Part shown: positions 8,602 through 16,314 of the stretch, in pieces | Layout of the letters: each line of letters starts with the position of its first letter | Position numbering within the stretch: the first letter of the stretch is position 1 | Assembly (NCBI RefSeq): GCF_001297125.1 | Contig: NZ_LHPC01000025.1 | Span: 62,001-126,000 of the forward strand | Reading direction: 5' to 3' | DNA length: 64,000 bases | Source: Pseudomonas sp. RIT-PI-q | Lineage (GTDB): Bacteria > Pseudomonadota > Gammaproteobacteria > Pseudomonadales > Pseudomonadaceae | Notes under the pieces: model-generated | What the model was told of the DNA's origin: nothing | Seen by the model: the letters and a program-made list of their open reading frames with translations, nothing else | Databases searched by the model: none | Translations under genes and position numbers: made by a program

Positions 8602-9831
8602 ATGCTCAATGGCCTGTGGCTAAGCTTCTTCATCGTGGCAGCCGTATCGGCGCTGGCGCAGTGGCTGATCGGTGGCAACGCCGGGATCTTCGCGGCGATG
8701 GTGGAAAGCATTTTCGCCATGGCCAAATTGTCGGTCGAGGTCATGGTCCTGCTGTTCGGCACCCTGACGCTTTGGCTGGGTTTTCTGCGAATTGCCGAGA
8801 AGGCCGGGATCGTCGAGTGGCTGGCCAAGGCGTTGGGGCCATTGTTTTTGCGTCTGATGCCCGGCGTTCCGGCGGGTCACCCGGCCATCGGCCTGATCAC
8901 GCTCAACTTCGCCGCCAACGGCCTGGGCCTCGACAACGCCGCCACGCCGATCGGCCTCAAAGCCATGAAGGCGCTGCAAGAGCTCAACCCCAGCGACACC
9001 ATCGCCAGCAACGCGCAGATCCTCTTCCTGGTGCTCAACGCCTCCTCCCTGACCCTGCTGCCGGTGACGATCTTCATGTACCGTGCCCAGCAAGGCGCGC
9101 CTGATCCAACCTTGGTGTTCCTGCCGATCCTGCTGGCCACCAGTTGCTCGACACTGGTGGGCTTGTTGTCGGTGGCGGTCATGCAGCGTCTGCGCCTGTG
9201 GGACCCGGTGGTGCTCGCTTACCTGATTCCCGGTGCCCTCGCCCTCGGTGGCTTCATGGCGCTGCTGGGAACGCTCTCGGCGACCGCTCTGGCCGGCCTG
9301 TCTTCGATCCTCGGTAACGTGACGCTGTTCGGGCTGATCATGCTGTTCCTGGTGGTCGGCGCGCTGCGCAAAGTGAAGGTGTACGAGGCATTCGTCGAAG
9401 GCGCCAAAGAAGGTTTCGACGTGGCCAAGAACCTGCTGCCGTATCTGGTGGCGATGCTCTGCGCGGTGGGCGTGCTGCGTGCATCCGGGGCGCTGGACTT
9501 GGGCCTGGACGGGATTCGGCAGCTGGTGGAGTGGGCCGGCTGGGACACCCGCTTCGTCGATGCGCTGCCGACGGCGATGGTCAAACCGTTCTCCGGCAGC
9601 GCCGCCCGGGCGATGCTGATCGAAACCATGAAAACCTCGGGCGTGGACAGCTTCCCGGCGCTGGTGGCGGCAACGATTCAGGGCAGTACCGAAACGACTT
9701 TCTATGTGTTGGCGGTTTATTTCGGCGCGGTAGGGATCCAGCGAGCACGGCATGCGGTGGGGTGTGCGTTGCTGGCGGAACTGGCCGGCGTACTGGGCGC
9801 GATCGGCGTCTGCTACTGGTTCTTCGGCTGA
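8602..9831 (+). CDS. Nucleoside-recognition (Gate) domain membrane protein, SpmA/SpmB-like fusion
   Basis: A 409-aa polytopic membrane protein with two Gate/nucleoside recognition modules, comparable to Bacillus SpmA and SpmB fused in one chain. Residues about 1-190 contain NFAANGLGLDNAATPIGLKAM, and residues about 240-409 contain a second module with PTAMVKPFSGSAARAM and IQGSTETTFYVLAVYFGAVG. These paired motifs are typical of the YjiH/SpmAB group. The substrate is unknown; a role in export or small-molecule movement is only inferred. ATG at 8602 follows GGGGGATTCAACTG. It stands alone between a terminator and a REP pair. Confidence 0.85.
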   Translation: MLNGLWLSFFIVAAVSALAQWLIGGNAGIFAAMVESIFAMAKLSVEVMVLLFGTLTLWLGFLRIAEKAGIVEWLAKALGPLFLRLMPGVPAGHPAIGLITLNFAANGLGLDNAATPIGLKAMKALQELNPSDTIASNAQILFLVLNASSLTLLPVTIFMYRAQQGAPDPTLVFLPILLATSCSTLVGLLSVAVMQRLRLWDPVVLAYLIPGALALGGFMALLGTLSATALAGLSSILGNVTLFGLIMLFLVVGALRKVKVYEAFVEGAKEGFDVAKNLLPYLVAMLCAVGVLRASGALDLGLDGIRQLVEWAGWDTRFVDALPTAMVKPFSGSAARAMLIETMKTSGVDSFPALVAATIQGSTETTFYVLAVYFGAVGIQRARHAVGCALLAELAGVLGAIGVCYWFFG

Positions 9832-9838
9832 GTCTGTA

Positions 9839-9937
9839 TTCCTGTGGGAGCGGGCTTGCCCGCGATAGCGATTTCTCATTCAACATAAATGTCGTCTGAC
9901 ACTACGCAATCGCGGGCAAGCCCGCTCCCACAGGAAT
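9839..9937. repeat. REP pair (GCGGGCAAGCCCGCTCCCACA class)
   Basis: Inverted arms gtgggagcgggcttgcccgcg and cgcgggcaagcccgctcccac flank a spacer of about 45 bases. The identity extends outward to ATTCCTG/CAGGAAT, so the whole unit is a large palindrome between two convergent genes. Confidence 0.92.
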
Positions 9938-9948
9938 CAACGTTGGGT

Positions 9949-10575
9949 TCAGGGTCTTGGGGGCGGGGCGACTTTCTGGCCTTGCTCGACCGCCCAGCTC
10001 ACCACCTGCGCCGTTAACTGGTCACTTGCCTGGCCAAACCCGGCCACCACCGCCGGCACCTTCACATCACTCAGTGGCTGACGCACTTCAAAGCGGCGGC
10101 TGGCGAGGATTCGCTGGTCATAACCGCGCACCAGCAACGCATCCAGCCGCACCACCACGCCAGCGTTCGTGCCTTGGTACTCGGTCTGGAACGCTTGCAG
10201 GCTCCCGCCCAGTTCCAGGTCCGCCTGGAAATTACTGTCGTCGGTGCTCAGCAGCGTCACCCGACCATCACGCTGGAAACCATCCAGCAGGCGATTGCGC
10301 AGCAGCACCGGCGCCGGGTCGCTCCAGCGCGAGCCCTTGTAGCTGCTGATCACATCGCCCTGAGGAATGACGGCAATGTTCGAATTGTTCAACGCTTCGC
10401 TGGCCTGGGGTTTGTTCAGGCGCAACGACCAGCGCTGCGGTGTAGCGTGACTGGCCGACGGGCTGCTTTGCGCCGAGGGCAATCGATAGACATCGAACGG
10501 CTCGGACTTGGGCAAGATCGAGCACGCGCCGATCAGCGTGAAGCTGGCGAGGAGGGCGAGGCGGGTCAGCTTCAT
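9949..10575 (-). CDS. ABC-type transport auxiliary lipoprotein (PqiC/MlaE-system family)
   Basis: A 208-aa outer-membrane-type lipoprotein. The signal sequence MKLTRLALLASFTLIGAC ends in a lipobox (IGAC, lipidated Cys near residue 18). The body matches the ABC_trans_aux family, with DVYRL near the start, NIAVIPQG, YKGSRWSDPAPVLLRNRLLDGF and a C-terminal QVVSWAVEQ. Family members sit with MCE/MlaE-type lipid transporters and are thought to help bridge phospholipid traffic between membranes. The start overlaps the end of the MCE gene by 4 bases, so it is the last gene of the operon 13460-9949. Confidence 0.9.
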   Translation of the reverse strand: MKLTRLALLASFTLIGACSILPKSEPFDVYRLPSAQSSPSASHATPQRWSLRLNKPQASEALNNSNIAVIPQGDVISSYKGSRWSDPAPVLLRNRLLDGFQRDGRVTLLSTDDSNFQADLELGGSLQAFQTEYQGTNAGVVVRLDALLVRGYDQRILASRRFEVRQPLSDVKVPAVVAGFGQASDQLTAQVVSWAVEQGQKVAPPPRP

Positions 10576-11510
10576 GGAGTGAATTCCTTGTTCTTGTCAC
10601 TGCCCAGCAAATAACCGCTGGGGTTGGCCTCCAGACGCTGAGAAATGGCGCGCAGCGAGGTCAGGGTTTCACGCAGCTCACGCACCGCCGGCGCCAGGCC
10701 ATTGAGGCCCTGCATGCCGCTGTTGAGCGAATCCTGATTGGTCGTGAGCAGTTTGTTGATGGTCGCGCTGCTTTGTTCCAGCGACTTCATCGCCTGCTCG
10801 GCACTGCCGAACACCTGCTTGCCCTGATCGCTGATCAGGCCGTTGGCATTGCGCATCAGCGCAGCGGTCTGTTCAAGGGTGGCCGTGGCCTGCTTGCCGA
10901 CGGCACCCAGTTGCTGCATGGCCTGACGGATGTCGCCGCGCTGGTCGGCGATGGTGCCGGTGGTTTGCTCCAGGTGTTCAAGGGTCTTGCTGATGCGTTC
11001 GACGTTCTCCGAGGAAAACATCTGATTGGCGTTATGCATCAGCATGTTCACGCCCGCCACCAAGTCGCCACTGTCGTTCAGCAGACGGGCGATGGGCGAG
11101 GGCGATGCCACAATCATTGGCAGATTGCCGTCCTTGCCCTTGAGCTTCGGACTCTGCGGAGTGCCGCCGCTGAGCTGAATGATCGAGGTGCCGGTGATCC
11201 CGGTCAGCGCCAGTATCGCGTGGGTGTCTTCCTTGATCGGGGTATCACCACCCAGACGAATTCGCGCCAACACCCGGCGCGGGTCTTTCGGGTCCAGGCG
11301 CAGGGTCACCACGTCGCCGACCTTGATCCCGCTGTACTGCACGGCGCTGCCCTTGGACAGGCCGCTGACCGCCTCGTTGAAGACGATTTCGTAATCCTTG
11401 AACTCGGTGTCGACACTGGACTTGGCCAGCCACAGACCGAAGAGCAGGGCGCCCGCCACCACAATCACGGTGAACAGGCCGATCAATACATGATGGGCTC
11501 GGGTTTCCAT
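10572..11510 (-). CDS. MlaD/MCE-family lipid-transport protein
   Basis: A 312-aa periplasmic protein anchored by an N-terminal membrane helix (about 7-29, HHVLIGLFTVIVVAGALLFGLWL). An MCE domain (about 38-120) carries YSGIKVGDV and GITGTSIIQLSGG. The long C-terminal half is helical with regular spacing, likely a coiled coil (LEHLEQTTGTIADQRGDIRQAMQQLG), rather than the short tail of E. coli MlaD. It is the substrate-handling subunit of a phospholipid-type ABC importer/exporter with the ATPase, permease and lipoprotein around it. It is separated from the ATPase gene by 1 base. Confidence 0.93.
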   Translation of the reverse strand: METRAHHVLIGLFTVIVVAGALLFGLWLAKSSVDTEFKDYEIVFNEAVSGLSKGSAVQYSGIKVGDVVTLRLDPKDPRRVLARIRLGGDTPIKEDTHAILALTGITGTSIIQLSGGTPQSPKLKGKDGNLPMIVASPSPIARLLNDSGDLVAGVNMLMHNANQMFSSENVERISKTLEHLEQTTGTIADQRGDIRQAMQQLGAVGKQATATLEQTAALMRNANGLISDQGKQVFGSAEQAMKSLEQSSATINKLLTTNQDSLNSGMQGLNGLAPAVRELRETLTSLRAISQRLEANPSGYLLGSDKNKEFTP

Positions 11511-11511
11511 G

Positions 11512-12315
11512 TCAGACCTCGTTGAGCTGTTGAGCGGCCGTCAGCGCCGCGCGGCCTCGTGGGCCATGGAAGTATTCGTGAATCCACGCGTCGTCGGTTT
11601 CCGACACCTTGTCGATGGCATCCGCTACCAATACTTTTTTCTGCGCCAGCACCGCCACCCGATCGGTGATGGTGTAGAGCGTGTCGAGGTCGTGGGTCAC
11701 CAGAAACACGCTCAGGCCCAAGGCGTCACGCAGGGTCAGGATCAGTTGATCGAACGCTGCGGCGCCAATCGGATCGAGGCCGGCGGTGGGTTCGTCGAGA
11801 AACAGGATGTCCGGGTCCAGCGCCAGCGCCCGGGCCAGAGCGGCACGCTTGATCATGCCGCCGGACAGCGAAGCGGGGTACTTGTCCGCCGCCGACAGCG
11901 GCAACCCGGCCAGGGCCAGTTTCACCGCCGCCAGATGCTCGGCATCGTTGCGGCTCAGGCCGGCGTGCTCGATCAGGGGCAGTGCGACGTTCTCGGTGAC
12001 CGTCAGCGAAGAGAACAGCGCGCCTTTCTGGAACAGCACGCCGAAACGCCGTTCGACCATCGAGCGCTCGTGTTCCGACAGCGTCGGCAGGTTTTTACCG
12101 AAGACCTTCACCAGCCCTTCGCTGGGCTGACGCAAGCCGACGATGCTACGCAGCAACACCGACTTGCCGCTGCCGGAACCGCCGACCACGGCGAGGATTT
12201 CGCCTTTGTACAAATCCAGGTCAAGGTTCTCGTGCACGCTCTGGCGACCAAAGCGATTGCACAGCCCTCGGACTTCGATCACCGCCTCGGAAGGCGCTCG
12301 GGGTAGACGACTCAC
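11512..12315 (-). CDS. MlaF-like ABC transporter ATP-binding protein
   Basis: A 267-aa cytoplasmic ATPase that energises the MlaE/MCE lipid transporter. Walker A GGSGSGKS lies near residues 44-51, signature LSGGMIKRAALARAL, Walker B DILFLDEPTAGLDP and switch histidine VTHDL. The LSGGM rather than LSGGQ signature is typical of MlaF-type subunits. The start overlaps the permease stop by 4 bases, and the MCE gene follows by 1 base. Confidence 0.94.
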   Translation of the reverse strand: MSRLPRAPSEAVIEVRGLCNRFGRQSVHENLDLDLYKGEILAVVGGSGSGKSVLLRSIVGLRQPSEGLVKVFGKNLPTLSEHERSMVERRFGVLFQKGALFSSLTVTENVALPLIEHAGLSRNDAEHLAAVKLALAGLPLSAADKYPASLSGGMIKRAALARALALDPDILFLDEPTAGLDPIGAAAFDQLILTLRDALGLSVFLVTHDLDTLYTITDRVAVLAQKKVLVADAIDKVSETDDAWIHEYFHGPRGRAALTAAQQLNEV

Positions 12316-13460
12316 CAGCCCATCTCCATGAAAAACAGCGCGGCTACGGCGTCGAGCACGATCACCACGAAAATCGACTGGACCACGCTCGACGTGGTGT
12401 GCGCGCCCACGGACTCGGCGCTGCCACTGACCTTGAAGCCTTCAAGGCAACCGATCGCGGCGATCAGGAACGCAAAGATCGGCGCTTTGACGATCCCCAC
12501 CAGAAAGTGCTGAACGCCGATGTCCGATTGCAGCAGCGAGAGAAACATCGCCGGCGAGATATCCAGCGCCACGGCGCAGACCACGCCACCGCCGACAATC
12601 CCCGAGAGCATCGCCAGAAAGGTCAGCATCGGCAGCGCCACCAGCAGCGCCAGCACGCGCGGCACCACCAGCAGTTCCATCGGGTCGAGGCCCAAGGTGC
12701 GGATCGCGTCGATTTCCTCGTTGGCCTTCATCGAACCGATCTGCGCGGTGAACGCACTGGCGGTGCGGCCGGCCATCAGGATCGCGGTCAGCAATACGCC
12801 GAATTCGCGCAGGAAGGAGAACGCGACGAGGTCCACAGTGAAGATGCTCGCACCGAAACTCGCGAGCACTGTCGCGCCGAGGAACGCCACCACCGCGCCC
12901 ACCAGGAAGGTCAGCAGGGCGACGATGGGCGCCGCGTCGAGGCCAGTCTGTTCGATGTGCGCCACCATCGGCGTGATGCGCCAGCGCTTGGGGCGAAACA
13001 GCCCACGGGCGATGGTTTCGAGGATCAGGCCGACGAAACCCAGCAGCTGCAGGGTGTCCTGCCAGACCGCATCGACTGCGCGGCCGATGCGGGTCAGCAG
13101 TTGAATGCCGACACTGATTTCCGGTTCCTTGATCGGTACGCAGAAATCGCTGAGCGAGCAGTAGACGGTCTGCAACAAGGCGCGGTCGGCAGAGGACAGG
13201 GTGCAATCGGGGTGTTCGGCGGAGCGCCCCAAACGCTCGGAACCGAGCAACTCCACCAGCAACGAGGCGCCGGCGGTGTCGAGTGCGCCGAGGCCGTTGA
13301 GATCAATGTGGGTGCTGTCGTTGTATTGACCGTGGAGCTTTTCGCTCAGGTGCTTGAGGTCGGCGTAGTGGGCAAGCGTCCAGTCACCCGTGACCCGCAG
13401 TTGAGCAGGGGAGTGAGAGGTGTCTAGCTGGGCATTGCCGGCCATTGTGCTGCTGGTCAT
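12312..13460 (-). CDS. MlaE-like ABC permease with N-terminal STAS domain
   Basis: A 382-aa inner-membrane permease. An N-terminal STAS-like domain (about 15-110, DWTLAHYADL, HIDLNGLGALDTAGASLLVELL) is fused to the MlaE permease domain (about 125-382) with VAFLGATVLASFGASIFTVDLV, GRTASAFTAQIGSMKANEEIDAI and the C-terminal SVVQSIFVVIVLDA. In E. coli the STAS protein MlaB is separate and binds the ATPase; fusion is common for this second Mla-like system. It is the first gene of a four-gene operon (permease, ATPase, MCE protein, lipoprotein). ATG at 13460 has GGAG upstream. Confidence 0.93.
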   Translation of the reverse strand: MTSSTMAGNAQLDTSHSPAQLRVTGDWTLAHYADLKHLSEKLHGQYNDSTHIDLNGLGALDTAGASLLVELLGSERLGRSAEHPDCTLSSADRALLQTVYCSLSDFCVPIKEPEISVGIQLLTRIGRAVDAVWQDTLQLLGFVGLILETIARGLFRPKRWRITPMVAHIEQTGLDAAPIVALLTFLVGAVVAFLGATVLASFGASIFTVDLVAFSFLREFGVLLTAILMAGRTASAFTAQIGSMKANEEIDAIRTLGLDPMELLVVPRVLALLVALPMLTFLAMLSGIVGGGVVCAVALDISPAMFLSLLQSDIGVQHFLVGIVKAPIFAFLIAAIGCLEGFKVSGSAESVGAHTTSSVVQSIFVVIVLDAVAALFFMEMGW

Positions 13461-13514
13461 AAGCTCCGTGCTTGTTCGGCTATTACGCAGCTCTACGTAA
13501 TAGCACGAACCGGA

Positions 13515-14543
13515 TTACTTTTCTTTGATCGGCGTGCTGTCCTTGACCTTGAAGCGCAACACACCGATGACCTGACCGTCTTCGGTGAGCACGCGAACCT
13601 GCCATTTGCCGGCGGGGTTGCCGGGGAAATTGGTTTTGTGGGTCCAGGCCCGGTAGCCTTCCTTGCGCCCGCCGTGGATGTCCAGCGGGATGCGGTCGAC
13701 CTCTTTGCCGTTGAACTGCCACACGTGATAGATCCGCTCGTCCAGGCCGCGCGGGGCGTTGATCGCGGTGTAGGCGTACAGCCCGTCACCGCGAATCTGC
13801 TCGACGCTGACTTCATCCAGACTCTTGCCCGGCGTGCGGTCCTGCAGTTGAGTGCTGATCGCCACGTCGGTCATCCACAGCGTCGCCGGCGGCACCCACG
13901 AGCGCAGCACCCAGCCGAGGGCGCCGATGCCCAGGGTGATACTCAGGATCGCCAACGCGTTGCGCACGGTGCGGATCGGGAAAATCGACGCCAGGCTCGG
14001 GAACGACAGCAGCACGGCGATGCCCAGGGCCAGTTTGAAGCTCTGCGAGGTGGTCAGGTGCAGAATGACGGGCAGGGCGGTCAGCAGCGCGGCGAACAGC
14101 GTCAGCGTGTGCAGCGCCAGGAACGCCCAGCGCCGTGGCGCCAGCCATTTGTAGTAGAGCGGGTCGATGATGGAAATCAGTGCGGCAATGCCCAGCAGCC
14201 CGGTGAAGAACAGTTGGCCGCTGTTCCAGGTGGTGGTGATGAAAAAGAACGGCAGGACGAAGAACAGGCTTTCCTGGTGAATCATCTGCGTGGCGTAACG
14301 CAGCAGCGGCTGGGGAATTTCGCGCTTGAAGATTCTGGTGAACAGCTTGGTCAGGCTGTTTTCCAGCATCAGCCAGATCCAGCTGAGCACCATGATGATG
14401 GTGATCCAGGTCGCCAGGCCTTGCTGGCGATCCACCAGAATGAAACTGCCGACCCCTGAAATGAAACCACCGAGCGCAATGACCCCCGGATAGCGCTTCA
14501 TCAATTCCAGGATGCGCTGGACGTACAGGGTCAGGGTAGGCAT
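13515..14543 (-). CDS. DUF5924/DUF2914 family membrane protein
   Basis: A 342-aa protein of unknown function. Residues 1-225 contain about seven membrane helices (for example VIALGGFISGVGSFILVD and TWITIIMVLSWIWLML). The C-terminal soluble part (about 230-342, AISTQLQDRTPG, LYAYTAINAPRGLDERIYHVWQFNGKEVDRI, GKWQVRVLTEDGQVIGV) is a DUF2914-type beta domain placed after the last helix. The same architecture is known in gammaproteobacteria without an assigned role. It lies 54 bases upstream of the Mla-like operon in the same direction and may be co-transcribed, suggesting an envelope role by context only. Confidence 0.82.
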   Translation of the reverse strand: MPTLTLYVQRILELMKRYPGVIALGGFISGVGSFILVDRQQGLATWITIIMVLSWIWLMLENSLTKLFTRIFKREIPQPLLRYATQMIHQESLFFVLPFFFITTTWNSGQLFFTGLLGIAALISIIDPLYYKWLAPRRWAFLALHTLTLFAALLTALPVILHLTTSQSFKLALGIAVLLSFPSLASIFPIRTVRNALAILSITLGIGALGWVLRSWVPPATLWMTDVAISTQLQDRTPGKSLDEVSVEQIRGDGLYAYTAINAPRGLDERIYHVWQFNGKEVDRIPLDIHGGRKEGYRAWTHKTNFPGNPAGKWQVRVLTEDGQVIGVLRFKVKDSTPIKEK

Positions 14544-14637
14544 TCGGCGGTTCGCACTAGTCGTAGGAAAAATCCTCGACAGAGTACCGCTGGCAAAGCG
14601 GTGTGGCGAGGGATCCGTTTGCTGGTATACGAGGAAC

Positions 14638-14737
14638 TGTAGGAGCTGGCTTGCCAGCGATGGTCGTTAACGATAACGCGTGTTTTATCGGATAAACGCG
14701 GCGTCCTTAAGACCTTCGCTGGCAAGCCAGCTCCTAC
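14638..14737. repeat. REP pair (GCTGGCAAGCCAGCTCCTAC class)
   Basis: Inverted arms tgtaggagctggcttgccagc and gctggcaagccagctcctac are about 55 bases apart, just before the 3' end of the M16 peptidase gene. Confidence 0.9.
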
Positions 14738-14746
14738 GGGGATTGG

Positions 14747-16123
14747 TTAGCGTCTGCGATGCATGCGCCAGGCCAATAGCCCGAGCACAATCAGAGCGAA
14801 CACCCCGGCAATCGCCCACAACAACTGGTCATCACTCATCAACGGCTTCTCGATCCGCAAATACCCCGGTTGCAGCAGCAGCTCGCGCATCGCTTTGTTG
14901 GCTTCCTCCAGCGTCACCCCTTGCAGTTCCTTGGCCGGGTCGGCGAAACGGCCGTCCTCGTAGTCGCCGATGGCACTCCAGTAATAATCGGCCAGCGCGC
15001 TGTTGCCTTGCACGGCCCAGGCCTGACGGGCGATAGCGGCCTGCTTGAGGCGGTTGAAGGTGTCGACATTGAGACCGTCCTTGAGCAACCCGGCCTTCAA
15101 GTCCTCCAGCACATTTTCGGCCTCGGCCACGTCATCGCGCTCAAGGTCCGCGTTCAGGCTCATGAAGCCGACCCCTCCAAATACCTCGCGCTCGGCCCAA
15201 GGACCGTAGGACAAACTATGAGCCAGCCGCAACTGGCGATAGAGCGCCCAGTCCAGATAATCCTTGAGCAGGTCGAAGGTTTCGTCGTGCTGGTCTTCCA
15301 GCACCGGCTCCGGCACCAGCCAGTGCAACTTGGCACCGCCGCCGACAAAACCATGGATCAGGCTTCGCTCATGGGCTGCACTGGCCTTGATTTCCGGCAG
15401 GGGCAGGTGCTCAGTGGGATCGATCGCCTGGAGCGCGCCATAGGCCTTCTCCAGATACGCCGGCAATACACGTTCCAGATCACCCACCACGATCAGCGTC
15501 ATGTTGTTCGGCGCGTACCAGTCCTTGCGCACCTTCTCCAGTTGCTCCCGGGTCAGATGGTCGACTTGCGCACGTTCGGGGCATTTGAGGCCCAGTTCCA
15601 CCGCCAGTTGATTACTGGCCGTATGGCCCAGGTCCTGGCGGTCCAGCCAGCGTTGCAGGTGCGAGTAATGACCACCGTCCTCGCGTTCGACCACTTGCTT
15701 GGCGGCGTTGATCGCGTTGTCGTCGAATCGGGTCTGGGTCAGCAGCGCCAGCAGCAGATCGAGAACCTTGCGCTGGTTTTTCGCCGGGGCTTCGATGACG
15801 AACGTGGTGTCGGCGTTGCTGGTGTAGGCGTTCCACTCACCGCCCAGGGCCTGCATGCGCTCTTCGAGGCCACCTTCGCCGCTGGCGTCGATGCCGCTGA
15901 ACAGCAAGTGTTCGAGCAGGTGCGGCAGCTCCTTGTCGGCGCAGCTGAAATCATCCAGGCCGACGCCGACCACCAGACGAATCGCCACATGCCCGCGCTC
16001 GGTGCCGGGCTTGAGCAGCAATTGCAGACCGTTGGGCAGCGTGTAGCCCTCGACCTGAAAGCGATCCAGGGCAAACGAAGGCAAGGAACCCAGCAATAGA
16101 CAGGCGAACAACAGACAACGCAT
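14747..16123 (-). CDS. M16-family zinc metallopeptidase with C-terminal membrane anchor
   Basis: A 458-aa secreted, membrane-anchored peptidase of the pitrilysin/insulinase class. Signal peptide MRCLLFACLLLGSLPSFA, inverted zinc motif HLLEH (H68, E71, H72) and the downstream glutamate (QVVERE) complete the metal site, so it should be catalytic. A second M16 module lies in the C-terminal half, and a single membrane helix (DDQLLWAIAGVFALIVLGLLAW) ends in MHRRR. Most M16 proteins lack such an anchor; here it would hold the enzyme at the inner membrane facing the periplasm. ATG at 16123 was chosen over 16216 because the extra residues derive from the adjacent REP element. Confidence 0.9.
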   Translation of the reverse strand: MRCLLFACLLLGSLPSFALDRFQVEGYTLPNGLQLLLKPGTERGHVAIRLVVGVGLDDFSCADKELPHLLEHLLFSGIDASGEGGLEERMQALGGEWNAYTSNADTTFVIEAPAKNQRKVLDLLLALLTQTRFDDNAINAAKQVVEREDGGHYSHLQRWLDRQDLGHTASNQLAVELGLKCPERAQVDHLTREQLEKVRKDWYAPNNMTLIVVGDLERVLPAYLEKAYGALQAIDPTEHLPLPEIKASAAHERSLIHGFVGGGAKLHWLVPEPVLEDQHDETFDLLKDYLDWALYRQLRLAHSLSYGPWAEREVFGGVGFMSLNADLERDDVAEAENVLEDLKAGLLKDGLNVDTFNRLKQAAIARQAWAVQGNSALADYYWSAIGDYEDGRFADPAKELQGVTLEEANKAMRELLLQPGYLRIEKPLMSDDQLLWAIAGVFALIVLGLLAWRMHRRR

Positions 16124-16170
16124 AGCAAGCTTCCATACGACTGATTGAAGATCCGTGTCGTCCTTTAGGC

Positions 16171-16267
16171 CGCCATCGCGGGCAAGCCCGCTCCCACATG
16201 GATAGGGGCCGATCAATAATTTGTGGCAACCACGAAACCTGTGGGAGCGGGCTTGCCCGCGATGGCG
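16171..16267. repeat. REP pair (GCGGGCAAGCCCGCTCCCACA class)
   Basis: Inverted arms atcgcgggcaagcccgctcc and its complement lie between the M16 gene start and the 3' end of the Na/Pi gene, in the outward-facing orientation opposite to that at 9.8 kb. Confidence 0.9.
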
Positions 16268-16314
16268 GCTTTAAAACTGAATCATTGTTACTGACTGACC
16301 ACTTTGCCAGACGT

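Noticed and set aside
12399-13427. 342-codon plus-strand ORF opposite the MlaE-like permease
   Set aside because: It is the GC-rich antisense shadow of a clearly conserved gene; its sequence is His/Gln/Arg-rich low complexity with no family motifs.
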